Shown: positions 25,465 to 36,782 of the stretch, one piece after another | Position numbering within the stretch: the stretch's first letter is position 1 | Layout: the number at the start of each line of letters is the position of its first letter | Source: Gallaecimonas kandeliae | Lineage (GTDB): Bacteria; Pseudomonadota; Gammaproteobacteria; Enterobacterales; Gallaecimonadaceae | Length of the DNA: 64,000 bases | Direction of reading: 5' to 3' | Assembly: GCF_030450055.1 (NCBI RefSeq) | Contig: NZ_CP118480.1 | Coordinates: 3,161,501 to 3,225,500, forward strand | The notes under the pieces: model-generated | The model's input: only the letters and a program-made list of their open reading frames with translations | Told to the model about the DNA's origin: nothing | The model's database searches: none | Position numbers and translations under genes: made by a program

Positions 25465-26340
25465 ATGAAAAATCAACCTTCCCTGGATGACCTGCGTCTC
25501 TTCTGCCGACTGGTGGAACTGGGCAGCTATACCCGCGCCGGCCAGGCCCTTGGCGTGCCGGTATCCACCCTGAGCCGCCGCATCCGCGGCCTGGAGGAGC
25601 GGCTGGGGGTGCGCCTGCTGCATCGCAATGCCCACCAGCTGCAACTGACGGCCGTAGGCCAGCGCTACCATCACCGCTGCTTGCCCCTGGTCAGCGAGCT
25701 GGAATCGGTCACCGCCAACCTGGACGAGGAGCTGCACCAGCCCAAGGGGTTGCTGCGCATCGCCGCGCCCCTGACCCAGGCCCACCATGACCTGGGGGCG
25801 CTGTTTACCGACTTCGCCCTGGCCTACCCGGACATCAACCTGGAGCTGAGCCTGTCCAACAACAATATCAACCTGGAGGAGGCCGCCGTCGACTTGGCCT
25901 TCCGGGTAGGACAGCAGGCCGACTCGGCCTGGATAGGCCGCCACTTGGACGATTTGCCCTTCGAAGTCTACGGCCCGGCCCACTGGCCAGAGGCCGACAG
26001 CCCCGAGGCCCTGGCCGCCCTGCCCTGGGTCCAGGGCCGCATCGGTGACGAGCTGCCTTTGCGGCACCGCCAGACCCGGCAAGGGGTGGATATCTCCCCT
26101 CGGCTGCGCCTTAGGGTCAACGACTTGCAGCTGGCGGCCCAGGCCGCCGCCAAGGGCCTGGGCGCCGTGCTATTGCCCAGTTGGCTGGCCGCCGAGATCC
26201 CCGGTCTCAAGCCCCTGGCCCCCAGTTGGCACGGCCCTGTCCGGCCCTTCTACCTGCTCTACCGCGACCGCGCCAACCAGCCCCTGCGGCTACGGCTCTT
26301 TATCGAGCACGCCCTGGCCTGGGTTGCGAAAAGGCCATGA
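25465..26340 (+). CDS. LysR-family transcriptional regulator
   Basis: 291 aa. N-terminal winged HTH: DDLRLFCRLVELGSYTRAG with VPVSTLSRRIRGLEERLGV. The C-terminal periplasmic-binding-like effector domain includes LRIAAPLTQAHHDL. It resembles the CrgA-like subclass that often acts on a divergent gene. Its neighbour is the divergent EamA transporter with an AT-rich gap between. The inducer is unknown. Confidence 0.9.
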   Translation: MKNQPSLDDLRLFCRLVELGSYTRAGQALGVPVSTLSRRIRGLEERLGVRLLHRNAHQLQLTAVGQRYHHRCLPLVSELESVTANLDEELHQPKGLLRIAAPLTQAHHDLGALFTDFALAYPDINLELSLSNNNINLEEAAVDLAFRVGQQADSAWIGRHLDDLPFEVYGPAHWPEADSPEALAALPWVQGRIGDELPLRHRQTRQGVDISPRLRLRVNDLQLAAQAAAKGLGAVLLPSWLAAEIPGLKPLAPSWHGPVRPFYLLYRDRANQPLRLRLFIEHALAWVAKRP

Positions 26341-26366
26341 AAAAGCCCGCCTGATGGCGGGCCCTT
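26341..26366 (+). terminator. Weak terminator-like hairpin after lysR gene
   Basis: GCCCGCC-TGAT-GGCGGGC stem directly after the stop. The following bases are CCTTAGG, so the T-run is poor on the plus strand. Confidence 0.5.
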
Positions 26367-26758
26367 AGGTCAACACTGGGGAATGGCAGTGAAAATTCTG
26401 ATTTCTATGCCTGGTCTGTGGGAATAAAATGTCAGGCCTAGCAAATAAAACGACTAATCAATTCATGCAGAATAAGTCACGGCTAAAACGACGACACTGG
26501 TTTACCCAAAGTTATTTCCCGCATCCATAAAATTAATCAAATTGATAGAACTCTTAGCTATCCATTTATTATAAAAAGGCAGGCCATAGGCAAGCGACTT
26601 CGCAAACAAGCAAAAGGCATTTGTGTAAACGCAAAAAAGTACTAAGCCTTTCACGAAAATAAGCGATGACGCCATCATCATTGGCTAAAAATTGCCTGCC
26701 AAAATATCTTACTGTAGACTTAATTAGATCAGTTAATTTCAATAACCCATGGACGGAT
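26367..26758. other. AT-rich non-coding stretch before the lipase locus
   Basis: About 390 bases, clearly richer in A/T than the surroundings, with no credible ORF. It contains AT-rich words that could be promoters for the plus-strand genes that follow (e.g. around 26566-26575). GGCAGGC (26577) and GCCTGCC (26694) form a distant inverted repeat. Composition suggests horizontally acquired DNA. Confidence 0.55.
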
Positions 26759-27289
26759 ATGAAGACCTATCTATTACCTCGAAAGGTAAAGCCATCATTT
26801 GTGCTGGCTGTAAGCGCTGTTCTTCTTTTCCTCCTTTCATATCAGGCGATTGCAAGTATGTTTGGAATACCTAAAAAAGAAGTTGTGCATTTGACTCCCA
26901 AAGTACAAGGCCGTGTCACCCACGAAGGCAAGCCCCTGGCAGGCCTGGAAGTCCTGTACACCCTCACCTATGGTGAAGACCAGACCATCAGCACCAAAAC
27001 CGATGGCGATGGCTACTTCCAGTTTCCAGAAAAGACTATCGAATCTCGCCGCCCCCATAAGCTCTTTGACGAATCCAGGGTTTTTCAAGAGATGTATGTC
27101 CGCTGGAACAATCAGACTTACACACTCTGGTATACGGTGCTACCTGGGATCACTTCTGAAAAGGTGGTCGAAGATAAGTTGAAAAACCTGGACTGCGACC
27201 TGATTAATCCAGAAAAGGAATACCACTTCGACCGCAATGATGGGACTGACTTTACTCAAGGTGTATTCAGTATATGTAAATTCGACTGA
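26759..27289 (+). CDS. Membrane-anchored DUF6795-like protein, candidate lipase immunity
   Basis: 176 aa from ATG 26759. One N-terminal membrane segment (~12-30). Then a periplasmic-type beta domain starts VQGRVTHEGKPLAGLEVLY and contains TKTDGDGYFQFPEKTI, a carboxypeptidase-regulatory-like fold. The pattern resembles DUF6795 proteins as I remember them; this was not checked. Codon use is more AT-rich than neighbours at the 5' end. It lies 34 bases upstream of the class 3 lipase on the same strand. By position, membrane anchoring and mobile context it could protect the cell from that lipase; this is inference. Confidence 0.6.
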   Translation: MKTYLLPRKVKPSFVLAVSAVLLFLLSYQAIASMFGIPKKEVVHLTPKVQGRVTHEGKPLAGLEVLYTLTYGEDQTISTKTDGDGYFQFPEKTIESRRPHKLFDESRVFQEMYVRWNNQTYTLWYTVLPGITSEKVVEDKLKNLDCDLINPEKEYHFDRNDGTDFTQGVFSICKFD

Positions 27290-27323
27290 CCCCAGCTAAG
27301 GATATTTTTAAAAGGAGTTTTTC

Positions 27324-28511
27324 ATGCCAGCACTGTCCCCTAAAATGGCCGCCTACATGGCCAACATGGTCTATGACATTAAAAACCCAGGGCCTACCGG
27401 CAGGTTCCGCATGTCGGTTGACCCTATAGTAGGCCGCCACTTCGATTTTGACTTATCAGAAGGCCCCGTCAGCGGTGTATCTGGCGGGCTCGTATCCAAG
27501 GTCATGCAGTTACGCACCGGCTTTGGGGTAATAGGAAAGGGGAAGGGCCTTTATAAAGATGACGTAGTGGTGGCGATACGTGGCACCTCATCCAACTTGA
27601 AAGACATGCGCGATGCTCTGACGGATCTGAGCGTCGGCTTTGCCACCAGCGAGAACGGCAGTACTGTTCACCTGGGTTTCCAGCGCGCTTTTGAATCAAT
27701 GAAGGGCGAGTTAGACAGGGCTTTGACCCCCTTACTGGGTCGCTCCTTCCACGGGACTGTGCACTGCGTAGGCCATAGTCTCGGCGGGGCCCTGGCTTCC
27801 CTGACCGCCGATTGGATAAAGGTGCGCTTTGGCGGCACCATCAACCTCTACTCCTTTGGCTGTCCAAGGGTTGGCCTGAACGGCTATGCCATCAAGAGCA
27901 CGGCAGCCCTCAATAAGATCCATCGCTGTATCCATGGTGCCGATCCTGTGCCCATGGTCCCCATATGGCCTTTCTACCACGCCCCCTATAACGGCCAGGA
28001 ATACGTTCTTGATGGAGCCAGCGGTATCAACCCCGAAGCCCACAAAATGGGCCTGAGGGCCACCCCCGGCTACATGAATACCGCCAACTATGAAGACTGG
28101 GCCGCGGTGCAACTGCGTAGCGACAGCTTCCTCAACCAGAAGATCCGTCTGGATTACGAGAAACGCCACAATGCCTCTTTCACGACCCGTTACATGTACA
28201 TGCTGACGGCGGCGCTGAAGACATTGCTGGCCGACGCCGTGAAATACGGCATAGCCGTACCGGTGCAATTCGCGGCAAGTTCCATTTCCCAGATGTTGGA
28301 TCTGATGGCTCAGACGCTGCAGAAGATCGCCGAGGTTTCCGAAAGACTCTACGACCAGACCAAGGGTCTGCTTGGCCATATGCTGTCCTTCATCGGCTCA
28401 CTCACCGAAGTGCCGGCCAAGATCACCCACGATTTCGTGAGGTGGGTCTTTAACAAGGTCTCCTCGGCCGTCTACAAGGCCGCCAAAAGCGCCATGGACT
28501 TCATCGAGTAA
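27324..28511 (+). CDS. Class 3 lipase family protein, candidate antibacterial effector
   Basis: 395 aa, no signal peptide. Alpha/beta-hydrolase with nucleophile Ser152 in VGHSLGGALASL, probable Asp207 (HGADPVPMVP) and His240 (NPEAHKMGL), so the triad looks complete. The oxyanion strand is VVVAIRGTSS. The C-terminal ~120 residues (275-395) are helical with hydrophobic stretches and no recognised domain. GGAG precedes ATG 27324. Lipases of this kind without a secretion signal, paired with a small envelope protein, occur among type VI secretion effectors. No VgrG, Hcp, PAAR or Tap gene is in the window, so delivery is unproven. Alternatively a cytosolic lipase. Confidence 0.75.
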   Translation: MPALSPKMAAYMANMVYDIKNPGPTGRFRMSVDPIVGRHFDFDLSEGPVSGVSGGLVSKVMQLRTGFGVIGKGKGLYKDDVVVAIRGTSSNLKDMRDALTDLSVGFATSENGSTVHLGFQRAFESMKGELDRALTPLLGRSFHGTVHCVGHSLGGALASLTADWIKVRFGGTINLYSFGCPRVGLNGYAIKSTAALNKIHRCIHGADPVPMVPIWPFYHAPYNGQEYVLDGASGINPEAHKMGLRATPGYMNTANYEDWAAVQLRSDSFLNQKIRLDYEKRHNASFTTRYMYMLTAALKTLLADAVKYGIAVPVQFAASSISQMLDLMAQTLQKIAEVSERLYDQTKGLLGHMLSFIGSLTEVPAKITHDFVRWVFNKVSSAVYKAAKSAMDFIE

Positions 28512-28527
28512 ATCCATTCCTCAAAGT

Positions 28528-28556
28528 AAAAAGCCCGCCAAATGGCGGGCTTTTTA
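28528..28556. terminator. Bidirectional terminator between lipase and gcvP
   Basis: AGCCCGCC / GGCGGGCT hairpin flanked by A- and T-runs, between convergent genes. Confidence 0.85.
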
Positions 28557-28571
28557 TTCAGGCTACAGACC

Positions 28572-31463
<2,892 letters not shown>

Positions 31464-31482
31464 GTTCACCTCTAGCTTAAGC

Positions 31483-31508
31483 AAAGCCCCGGCGGACGCC
31501 GGGGCTTT
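31483..31508 (-). terminator. Strong hairpin in the gcvH-gcvP gap
   Basis: Perfect 12-bp stem AAAGCCCCGGCG / CGCCGGGGCTTT with a 2-base loop, 20 bases before gcvP. There is no long T-run on the minus strand, so it may attenuate or stabilise rather than fully terminate. Confidence 0.5.
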
Positions 31509-31526
31509 GAACAACAATGGGTTAGC

Positions 31527-31916
31527 TTATTCTTCGTCGATGACGTTCTGGTAGCCTTCGGCGTCCAGCAGCTCATCCAGTTCGGCTTCGTCGGTCGCCT
31601 TGACGCGGAACAGCCAGCCGTCGTTGTAGGGGTCGTTGTTCACGGTCTCGGGGGCGTCTTCCAGGGCCTCGTTGACGGCGACGACTTCGCCGGTCAGGGG
31701 GCTGTAGACGTCGGAGGCAGCCTTGACGGACTCCACCACGGCCACGTCGTCGCCGCTGTTGACGCTGCTGCCGACTTCCGGCAGTTCCACGAACACCATG
31801 TCACCCAGCAGTTCTTGGGCGTGCTCGGTGATACCGATGGTGTAGGTGCCGTCGGTCTCTTTGCGGATCCACTCGTGAGAGGAGGTATATTTCAATTCTG
31901 CAGGGATATTGCTCAT
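31527..31916 (-). CDS. gcvH: Glycine cleavage system H protein
   Basis: 129 aa, standard length. The lipoylation site is Lys65 in [20 protein letters not shown] near the N-terminus and [19 protein letters not shown] are typical. It carries the aminomethyl group between P and T proteins. Lies 45 bases after gcvT. Confidence 0.98.
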   Translation of the reverse strand: MSNIPAELKYTSSHEWIRKETDGTYTIGITEHAQELLGDMVFVELPEVGSSVNSGDDVAVVESVKAASDVYSPLTGEVVAVNEALEDAPETVNNDPYNDGWLFRVKATDEAELDELLDAEGYQNVIDEE

Positions 31917-31961
31917 TGTTATTCCGTTCCTTGTATGCCGTAACTGGTGAACTGATTTAGG

Positions 31962-33041
31962 TTAGCAAACCTTTTTGCCGTTGCGCACGAAGGCAGGCTT
32001 GACCACCTTCACATCCACCAACTTGTTGCGAATTTCTACCTGGGCGTCGGTGAAGTCACCGGCCGGTACCCGGGCCATGGCGATGGCGAAGCCCAGGGTC
32101 GGGGAGAAGGTGCCGGAGGTGATCTCGCCTTCACCGGCAGGGGTCACCACTTTCTGGCCGTGACGCAGCACGCCCTTCTGTTCCATCACCAGGCCCACCA
32201 GCTGAGCGGTGCCTTCGGCTTTCTGCTGCTCGAGGACGGCGCGGCCGATGAAGTCGCGGTCGCTCGGTTCCCAGGCGATGGTCCAGCCCATGTTGGCCGC
32301 CAGGGGAGAAACTGTCTCGTCCATGTCCTGGCCATAGAGGTTCATGCCGGCTTCCAGGCGCAGGGTGTCGCGGGCACCGAGGCCGGCCGGCTTGACGCCG
32401 GCTGCCAGCAGGGCGTTCCACAGGGCCACGGCCTGGTCGGCGGGGACAGTGATCTCGTAACCGGCTTCACCTGTGTAGCCGGTGGTGGCGATGAAGAGGT
32501 CGCCGGCCTGGACGCCGAAGAAGGGCTTCATGCCTTCGACGGCAGCGTTCTGCTCGGCGCTGAATACGGCGGCGGCCTTGGCCTTGGCGTTAGGGCCCTG
32601 GACGGCGATCATGGCCAGTTCGGGGCGCTCGGTGACGCTGACGTCGAAGGCGGCGGCCTGCTTGGTGATCCAGGCCAGGTCTTTGTCGCGGGTGGCGGAG
32701 TTCACCACCAAGCGGAAGAAGTCTTCGGTCAGGAAGTAGACGATGAGGTCGTCGATGACGCCGCCTTCGGCGTTGAGCATGCCGCTGTAGAGGGCCTTGC
32801 CGGTGACGGTCAGCTTGGCCACGTCATTGGCCAGCAGGTAGCGCAGGAAGTCACGGGTGCGCTCACCCTTGAGGTCCACCACCGTCATATGGGAAACGTC
32901 GAACATGCCGGCGTCGGTGCGGACGGCGTGGTGTTCTTCGATCTGGGAGCCGTAGTGCAGCGGCATATCCCAGCCATGGAAGTCCACCATCTTGGCGCCG
33001 CAGGCGACATGGGCATCAAAAAGCACGGTTTTCTGGGTCAT
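31962..33041 (-). CDS. gcvT: Aminomethyltransferase, glycine cleavage T protein
   Basis: 359 aa from ATG 33041 (GGGAAA upstream); the longer in-frame extension includes leader DNA and is rejected. Family motifs are [22 protein letters not shown] and [17 protein letters not shown]. It transfers the methylene group to tetrahydrofolate and releases ammonia. First gene of gcvTHP; a good promoter lies at 33124-33152 overlapping the end of ubiI. Confidence 0.97.
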   Translation of the reverse strand: MTQKTVLFDAHVACGAKMVDFHGWDMPLHYGSQIEEHHAVRTDAGMFDVSHMTVVDLKGERTRDFLRYLLANDVAKLTVTGKALYSGMLNAEGGVIDDLIVYFLTEDFFRLVVNSATRDKDLAWITKQAAAFDVSVTERPELAMIAVQGPNAKAKAAAVFSAEQNAAVEGMKPFFGVQAGDLFIATTGYTGEAGYEITVPADQAVALWNALLAAGVKPAGLGARDTLRLEAGMNLYGQDMDETVSPLAANMGWTIAWEPSDRDFIGRAVLEQQKAEGTAQLVGLVMEQKGVLRHGQKVVTPAGEGEITSGTFSPTLGFAIAMARVPAGDFTDAQVEIRNKLVDVKVVKPAFVRNGKKVC

Positions 33042-33123
33042 GGAGTTTCCCTTAATTCGGTGGCTGGCCAGGGCCAGGAGCGGCAGGCAAAGGCAAACGA
33101 TTACCTGCCCACGATGGCACGGC

Positions 33124-33152
33124 ATTATAACGCCGCACCCCAAGCAGGTTAA
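33124..33152 (-). promoter_or_regulatory. Promoter of the gcvTHP operon
   Basis: Minus strand -35 TTAACC (33147-33152) and perfect -10 TATAAT (33124-33129) with a 17-base spacer. The -35 overlaps the ubiI stop codon. The leader to gcvT is only ~75 bases, too short for a tandem glycine riboswitch. Confidence 0.65.
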
Positions 33153-34378
33153 GGTGAGAATATCTGATGCTTGTCACGAACCCGGGACAACTGCTCCAAT
33201 ACCGCCAGCCCCCTTGCCTCGTCTATGAAGAGCCTTTTCAGGGGCGGGGCCGACGACAGGGCCTTCATGCCGGCATTGCGCATTACTTTAAGTAATGGAT
33301 TATCGAAACCGAAGGCCGCTTTCAGGCCGCCCATGGCTGCCAGCATCTTCAGGGCCGCCGCCTTGCGGGCCCGGCCATAGGGGGCCAGCAGCTTGAGCTG
33401 GCCTATGTCCTTTTCGGCTGCCAGGCCGTCCAGCACCACCTCGGCCAGGGCCAGGGCGTCGGCCAGGCCCAGGTTGACCCCCTGGCCCGCCAGGGGATGG
33501 ATGCTGTGGGCCGCGTCCCCCACCAGGGCGATGCGGGGTTTGACGAAGTCCCGGGCATAGCGGGCCGTCAGGGGCAGGCGCTGCACCGGGCTCAGCAGTT
33601 CGAGGGCGCCGAGGCGGTTGTCGATGGCCAGGCGCAGGCGGTTGGCGAAATCCTTGGGCTCGAGGGCCATCAGTTGGTCGGCCTCTGCCGGCACTGTCGA
33701 CCAGACGATGGAGCACTGGTCAGGCTCCCAGAGCGGCAGGAAGGCCAGGGGCCCCTGGGGGCGGAAGATCTGGCGGGCACAGCCTTCATGGGGCAGCTCG
33801 GTGCGCACCGTCGCCACCAGGGCGTGGTGGCCGTAATCGTGGAAGACCAGTGGCAGGTCGGCCAGGCTGCGGACCTGGGAATGGACACCGTCGGCCCCCA
33901 CCAGCAGCTTGGTGGACACCATATCGCCGTTGTCCAGGCCCAGCATCAGGCCCTGTTCGCCCTGGTTGAGGCTGGCGAGCTTGGCCGGGGCCAGCAACTG
34001 GATGTTGGTTTGGGCCTTGATGGCCTGCCAGAGGGCCAACTGGATCTGGCGGTTCTCGATGATGTGGCCCAGGGTCTCGGCCTTGACGTCCTCGGCACTG
34101 AAATCCAGTTTGCCGAAGCAGTCCTTTTCCCAGACTGCCATGGACTGGTAGGGGCCCATGCGGCCTATGGCGTCCCAGGCCCCCAGCCCCTTGAGCAGCG
34201 CGGCCGAGGCCTGGGAGATGGCGCTGACCCTGGTGTCGGCCACGGGGCCGAAATCCTGCGCCGGCACCTGGCCGTCCAGCAGCAGCACCTTGACGCCGCC
34301 GCGGCCCAGCATCAGGGCCAGGGTGGCCCCCACCATACCGGCCCCGACGACGGTGACCTGGGATTCGTAAAAGGCCAT
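33149..34378 (-). CDS. ubiI: 2-polyprenylphenol C5-hydroxylase UbiI (VisC)
   Basis: 409 aa FAD monooxygenase. N-terminal Rossmann motif [19 protein letters not shown], middle motif [15 protein letters not shown], and the second FAD motif [19 protein letters not shown]. Segments such as [15 protein letters not shown] and [18 protein letters not shown] follow E. coli UbiI closely. It hydroxylates the ubiquinone ring at C5. It lies 24 bases after ubiH and immediately before the gcv promoter, the E. coli order. Confidence 0.92.
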   Translation of the reverse strand: MAFYESQVTVVGAGMVGATLALMLGRGGVKVLLLDGQVPAQDFGPVADTRVSAISQASAALLKGLGAWDAIGRMGPYQSMAVWEKDCFGKLDFSAEDVKAETLGHIIENRQIQLALWQAIKAQTNIQLLAPAKLASLNQGEQGLMLGLDNGDMVSTKLLVGADGVHSQVRSLADLPLVFHDYGHHALVATVRTELPHEGCARQIFRPQGPLAFLPLWEPDQCSIVWSTVPAEADQLMALEPKDFANRLRLAIDNRLGALELLSPVQRLPLTARYARDFVKPRIALVGDAAHSIHPLAGQGVNLGLADALALAEVVLDGLAAEKDIGQLKLLAPYGRARKAAALKMLAAMGGLKAAFGFDNPLLKVMRNAGMKALSSAPPLKRLFIDEARGLAVLEQLSRVRDKHQIFSP

Positions 34379-34402
34379 CAGCCCATCCTTCTCACTAGCG
34401 GT

Positions 34403-35557
34403 TTATCCCTTTTCCCAGCCCAGCATCTGCCAGGCGAGGCGGTGCTTGGCCAGGGGCAGGTGGTTCAGCAGCCCCAGGCCCAGGTTGCGGCCGAGATAAA
34501 GGGGGAAATGATCATTGGCGAAGAGCCTGGCCAGGGTGTCTGTGGTGCCTATGGTGCGCTGCAGGTCGCCCTGGCGCCGCCCTTCCCAGGCCGCCAGCCC
34601 CTGCCAATGGCCAGGGTCATCCCCCGCCAGGCAGTCCAGCAGCACCAGCACGTCGCGCAGGCCCAGGTTGAAGCCCTGGCCGGCAATGGGGTGCAGGCTG
34701 TGGGCGGCGTTGCCCACCACCAGGGCCCTGTTGGCCCTCAAGCTGTCGGCCTGGATGAGGCTCAAGGGGTAGCAGTGGCGCTCCCCCACCTCGAGAAAGG
34801 CCCCCAGGCGCCAGCCGAAACGGCGCTGCAGCAGCTGGAGGAAACCCTGGTCGTCCAGGCTCAGGGTAGCTTCCACCTCTTCAGGCCTGACGCAGAGCAC
34901 CAGGTTCAGGCGGTTCCGGGTCATGGGCAACAGCGCCAGGGGCCCGGTCTCGGTGAAGCGTTCGAAGGCCCAGCCCTGGTGCGGTTTCTGGGTGCGGACA
35001 TTGGCGATGATGGCGTGCTGGCCGTAGTCCTGGCGGCTGGCCCCCATGCCCAGCAGGGCGCGGGTGGGGGAGTTGCCCCCGTCGGCCACCACCAGCAGCC
35101 GGGTTTGGAGCCGCTGCCCCGAGGCCAGGGTCACCGCCAGGGCGTCCTGGCCCTGCTCGATCTCGGCGATACGGTCGGGGCAAAACCACTGGCATTGCAG
35201 TTTGCGATGCAGCACCTGGCCTATGGCCGCCACCGGCAGCACCTGCCCCAGGGCCTGGACCTGGTAGTCCTCGGCGTGGAGCTGGGCCCGGCCGAAGCCG
35301 CCTTTCTCGGCGACATGGATATGACTGATGGGCTGGGCCTGGTGCTGGAGGTCGCCCCAGAGCCCCAGTTCCTCGAGCCCGGCCACAGAGCCGGCGGACA
35401 ACGCTATGACGCGGTCGTCGAAGCTGGGCTGGTGGCTGTCGTCCTGGGCCACGGCTTCCACCACGCCCACCGACCAGTGCGGGAAGCGCCGCCCCAGGCC
35501 CCAGGCCAGGGTGGCGCCCACCATGCCGCCGCCGACGACGAGGATATCCAACTTCAT
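34403..35557 (-). CDS. ubiH: 2-octaprenyl-6-methoxyphenyl hydroxylase UbiH
   Basis: 384 aa from ATG 35557, four bases after the ygfB stop; the longer frame overlaps ygfB and is rejected. FAD motifs are [32 protein letters not shown] and VVGNAAHSLHPIAGQGFN. UbiH is distinguished from UbiI by operon position and sequence character. Aerobic ubiquinone synthesis at the inner membrane. In E. coli pepP sits between ygfB and ubiH; here there is no room for it. Confidence 0.9.
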   Translation of the reverse strand: MKLDILVVGGGMVGATLAWGLGRRFPHWSVGVVEAVAQDDSHQPSFDDRVIALSAGSVAGLEELGLWGDLQHQAQPISHIHVAEKGGFGRAQLHAEDYQVQALGQVLPVAAIGQVLHRKLQCQWFCPDRIAEIEQGQDALAVTLASGQRLQTRLLVVADGGNSPTRALLGMGASRQDYGQHAIIANVRTQKPHQGWAFERFTETGPLALLPMTRNRLNLVLCVRPEEVEATLSLDDQGFLQLLQRRFGWRLGAFLEVGERHCYPLSLIQADSLRANRALVVGNAAHSLHPIAGQGFNLGLRDVLVLLDCLAGDDPGHWQGLAAWEGRRQGDLQRTIGTTDTLARLFANDHFPLYLGRNLGLGLLNHLPLAKHRLAWQMLGWEKG

Positions 35558-35561
35558 GGGA

Positions 35562-36131
35562 TCAGTGCAGGGTGTGCTCGTTGCCCTTGGGACGATGGCC
35601 AAGGTTGCTAAAGACCAGCATGGCCACCACCCTCAGGTATTCTTCCACCTCGATGAAGGCGGATTCGGCCATGTCGTCGTCCTCCTCCACGTCGGTGCTG
35701 AGGTTGGCGATCTCGGCCAAGTCATCCAGGGCTTCCTTGACCTCGGCAGATACCTTGGCCTTGCCGGCCTGGACACCGTAACCGGCCAGGAAGCCCTGGG
35801 CCCAGTCGCAAAGCGCCTGAATGCGGTCCGGCAGAGCTTCATCTTCGGCAGGCAGCAACAGCTGGAACTCGAAATCGGCCCCCACCAACTGCTGGCACAG
35901 TTCCAGGTAAAGGGGCTCCAGGGCCTCCTTGACCGGTTGGCTGAAGGCCAGGCCGTTGTTGGTCAGATCATAGAGCGGCTCCAGCCAACTCTTGCCGTCC
36001 ATGGCCAGGCCAGAAGACACCAGGCCGGTGATGATACCGTGCAACTCGGCCGGGGAAGCGGTGATCTGCTGGCTAGCCAGCAGCCGGGCAAGGCCTTCGT
36101 AGAAATGGGGTTCCTGGCCGTTATGGCTCAT
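35562..36131 (-). CDS. ygfB: YgfB-like UPF0149 family protein
   Basis: 189 aa from ATG 36131 (GGAAG at a 6-base distance; an ATG two codons upstream lacks spacing). UPF0149 pattern: HGIITGLVSSG near the start, DWAQGFLAGYG in the middle and a C-terminal acidic stretch ending VVAMLVFSNLG. Cytosolic; the exact role is not settled, although YgfB regulates AmpDh3 and beta-lactam resistance in Pseudomonas. First gene of the ygfB-ubiH-ubiI run. Confidence 0.88.
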   Translation of the reverse strand: MSHNGQEPHFYEGLARLLASQQITASPAELHGIITGLVSSGLAMDGKSWLEPLYDLTNNGLAFSQPVKEALEPLYLELCQQLVGADFEFQLLLPAEDEALPDRIQALCDWAQGFLAGYGVQAGKAKVSAEVKEALDDLAEIANLSTDVEEDDDMAESAFIEVEEYLRVVAMLVFSNLGHRPKGNEHTLH

Positions 36132-36201
36132 ATTCATCTTCCAGAAAGGGGCATCGACGCTATCCTACCACAGAGGATGAAATGCCAAGGCATTGACTCC
36201 C

Positions 36202-36230
36202 TTGATCCATCTCAAGTGCATCGCTATAGT
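36202..36230 (+). promoter_or_regulatory. Promoter upstream of zapA
   Basis: -35 TTGATC (36202-36207) and -10 TATAGT (36225-36230) separated by 17 bases, 53 bases before the zapA start. Confidence 0.6.
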
Positions 36231-36283
36231 GCGCCTCCTCGTGGCGCCACCTGATGCAGACGTAACAGGCCTAAGGACACTGC

Positions 36284-36598
36284 ATGGCAGAGCACTCGTT
36301 GCAAGAGACGTTGGAAATTGTCGTTCTAGGCAGGCGCCTCAAAGTCGCCTGCCCCAAGGGCCAGGAGCCCGCCCTCCAAGAGGCGGCCTGGGAACTGGAC
36401 GAACGTCTCAAGAAGCTGCGGACCCACTCGGATCTTTGCAACCGCGAGCAGCTGCTGACCCTGGTGGCCCTGAACCTGAGCCACGAACTACGCCTTGCTG
36501 AGGCGAAGAGCCGTGAGTATGCTGATGCCATGGACTCCAAGATCAAGGTACTGCAGGACACCATAGAGCAGGCCCTGATCCACCAGACGAAAGAATAA
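36284..36598 (+). CDS. zapA: Cell division protein ZapA
   Basis: 104 aa. The N-terminal domain has LEIVVLGRRLKVACPKGQE, then a long C-terminal coiled coil (AEAKSREYADAMDSKIKVL). ZapA bundles FtsZ filaments at the Z-ring. Directly followed by the 6S RNA gene and fau, the conserved gammaproteobacterial arrangement. Confidence 0.93.
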   Translation: MAEHSLQETLEIVVLGRRLKVACPKGQEPALQEAAWELDERLKKLRTHSDLCNREQLLTLVALNLSHELRLAEAKSREYADAMDSKIKVLQDTIEQALIHQTKE

Positions 36599-36781
36599 GT
36601 CCCTGGGGTGTTTGCCAGCGGATCAAGTCCCTGAGCCGATATCCACATCCAAGGGTGTTTTCTCTGCTGCTATTGTGCAAGCTCAGCCCGTACTGAGACG
36701 CCTGCGGCGGCAACTAAGCATCCGCCTTGAACCTATGGGTTCAAGGGCCGTCATTCGCAGCGGCACCCCGGGGCTCCCCTT
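36598..36781 (+). ncRNA. ssrS: 6S RNA
   Basis: Position between zapA and fau plus conserved sequence identify it. GTCCCTGAGCCGATAT near the 5' side matches the E. coli 6S core almost base for base, and CCTTGAACCTATGGGTTCAA forms the conserved 3' hairpin. The closing stem CCCTGGGGTG (36601-36610) pairs with CACCCCGGGG (36764-36773) through one G-U pair. 6S RNA mimics an open promoter and sequesters sigma70 RNA polymerase in stationary phase. Exact ends are estimated. Confidence 0.92.
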
Positions 36782-36782
36782 T

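Noticed and set aside
33042-33148. Glycine riboswitch before gcvT
   Set aside because: Leader too short and no paired aptamer-like core visible; a normal promoter fills the space.
36612-36782. N-terminal extension of 5-formyl-THF cyclo-ligase
   Set aside because: This segment is the 6S RNA gene; protein similarity begins at ATG 36783.
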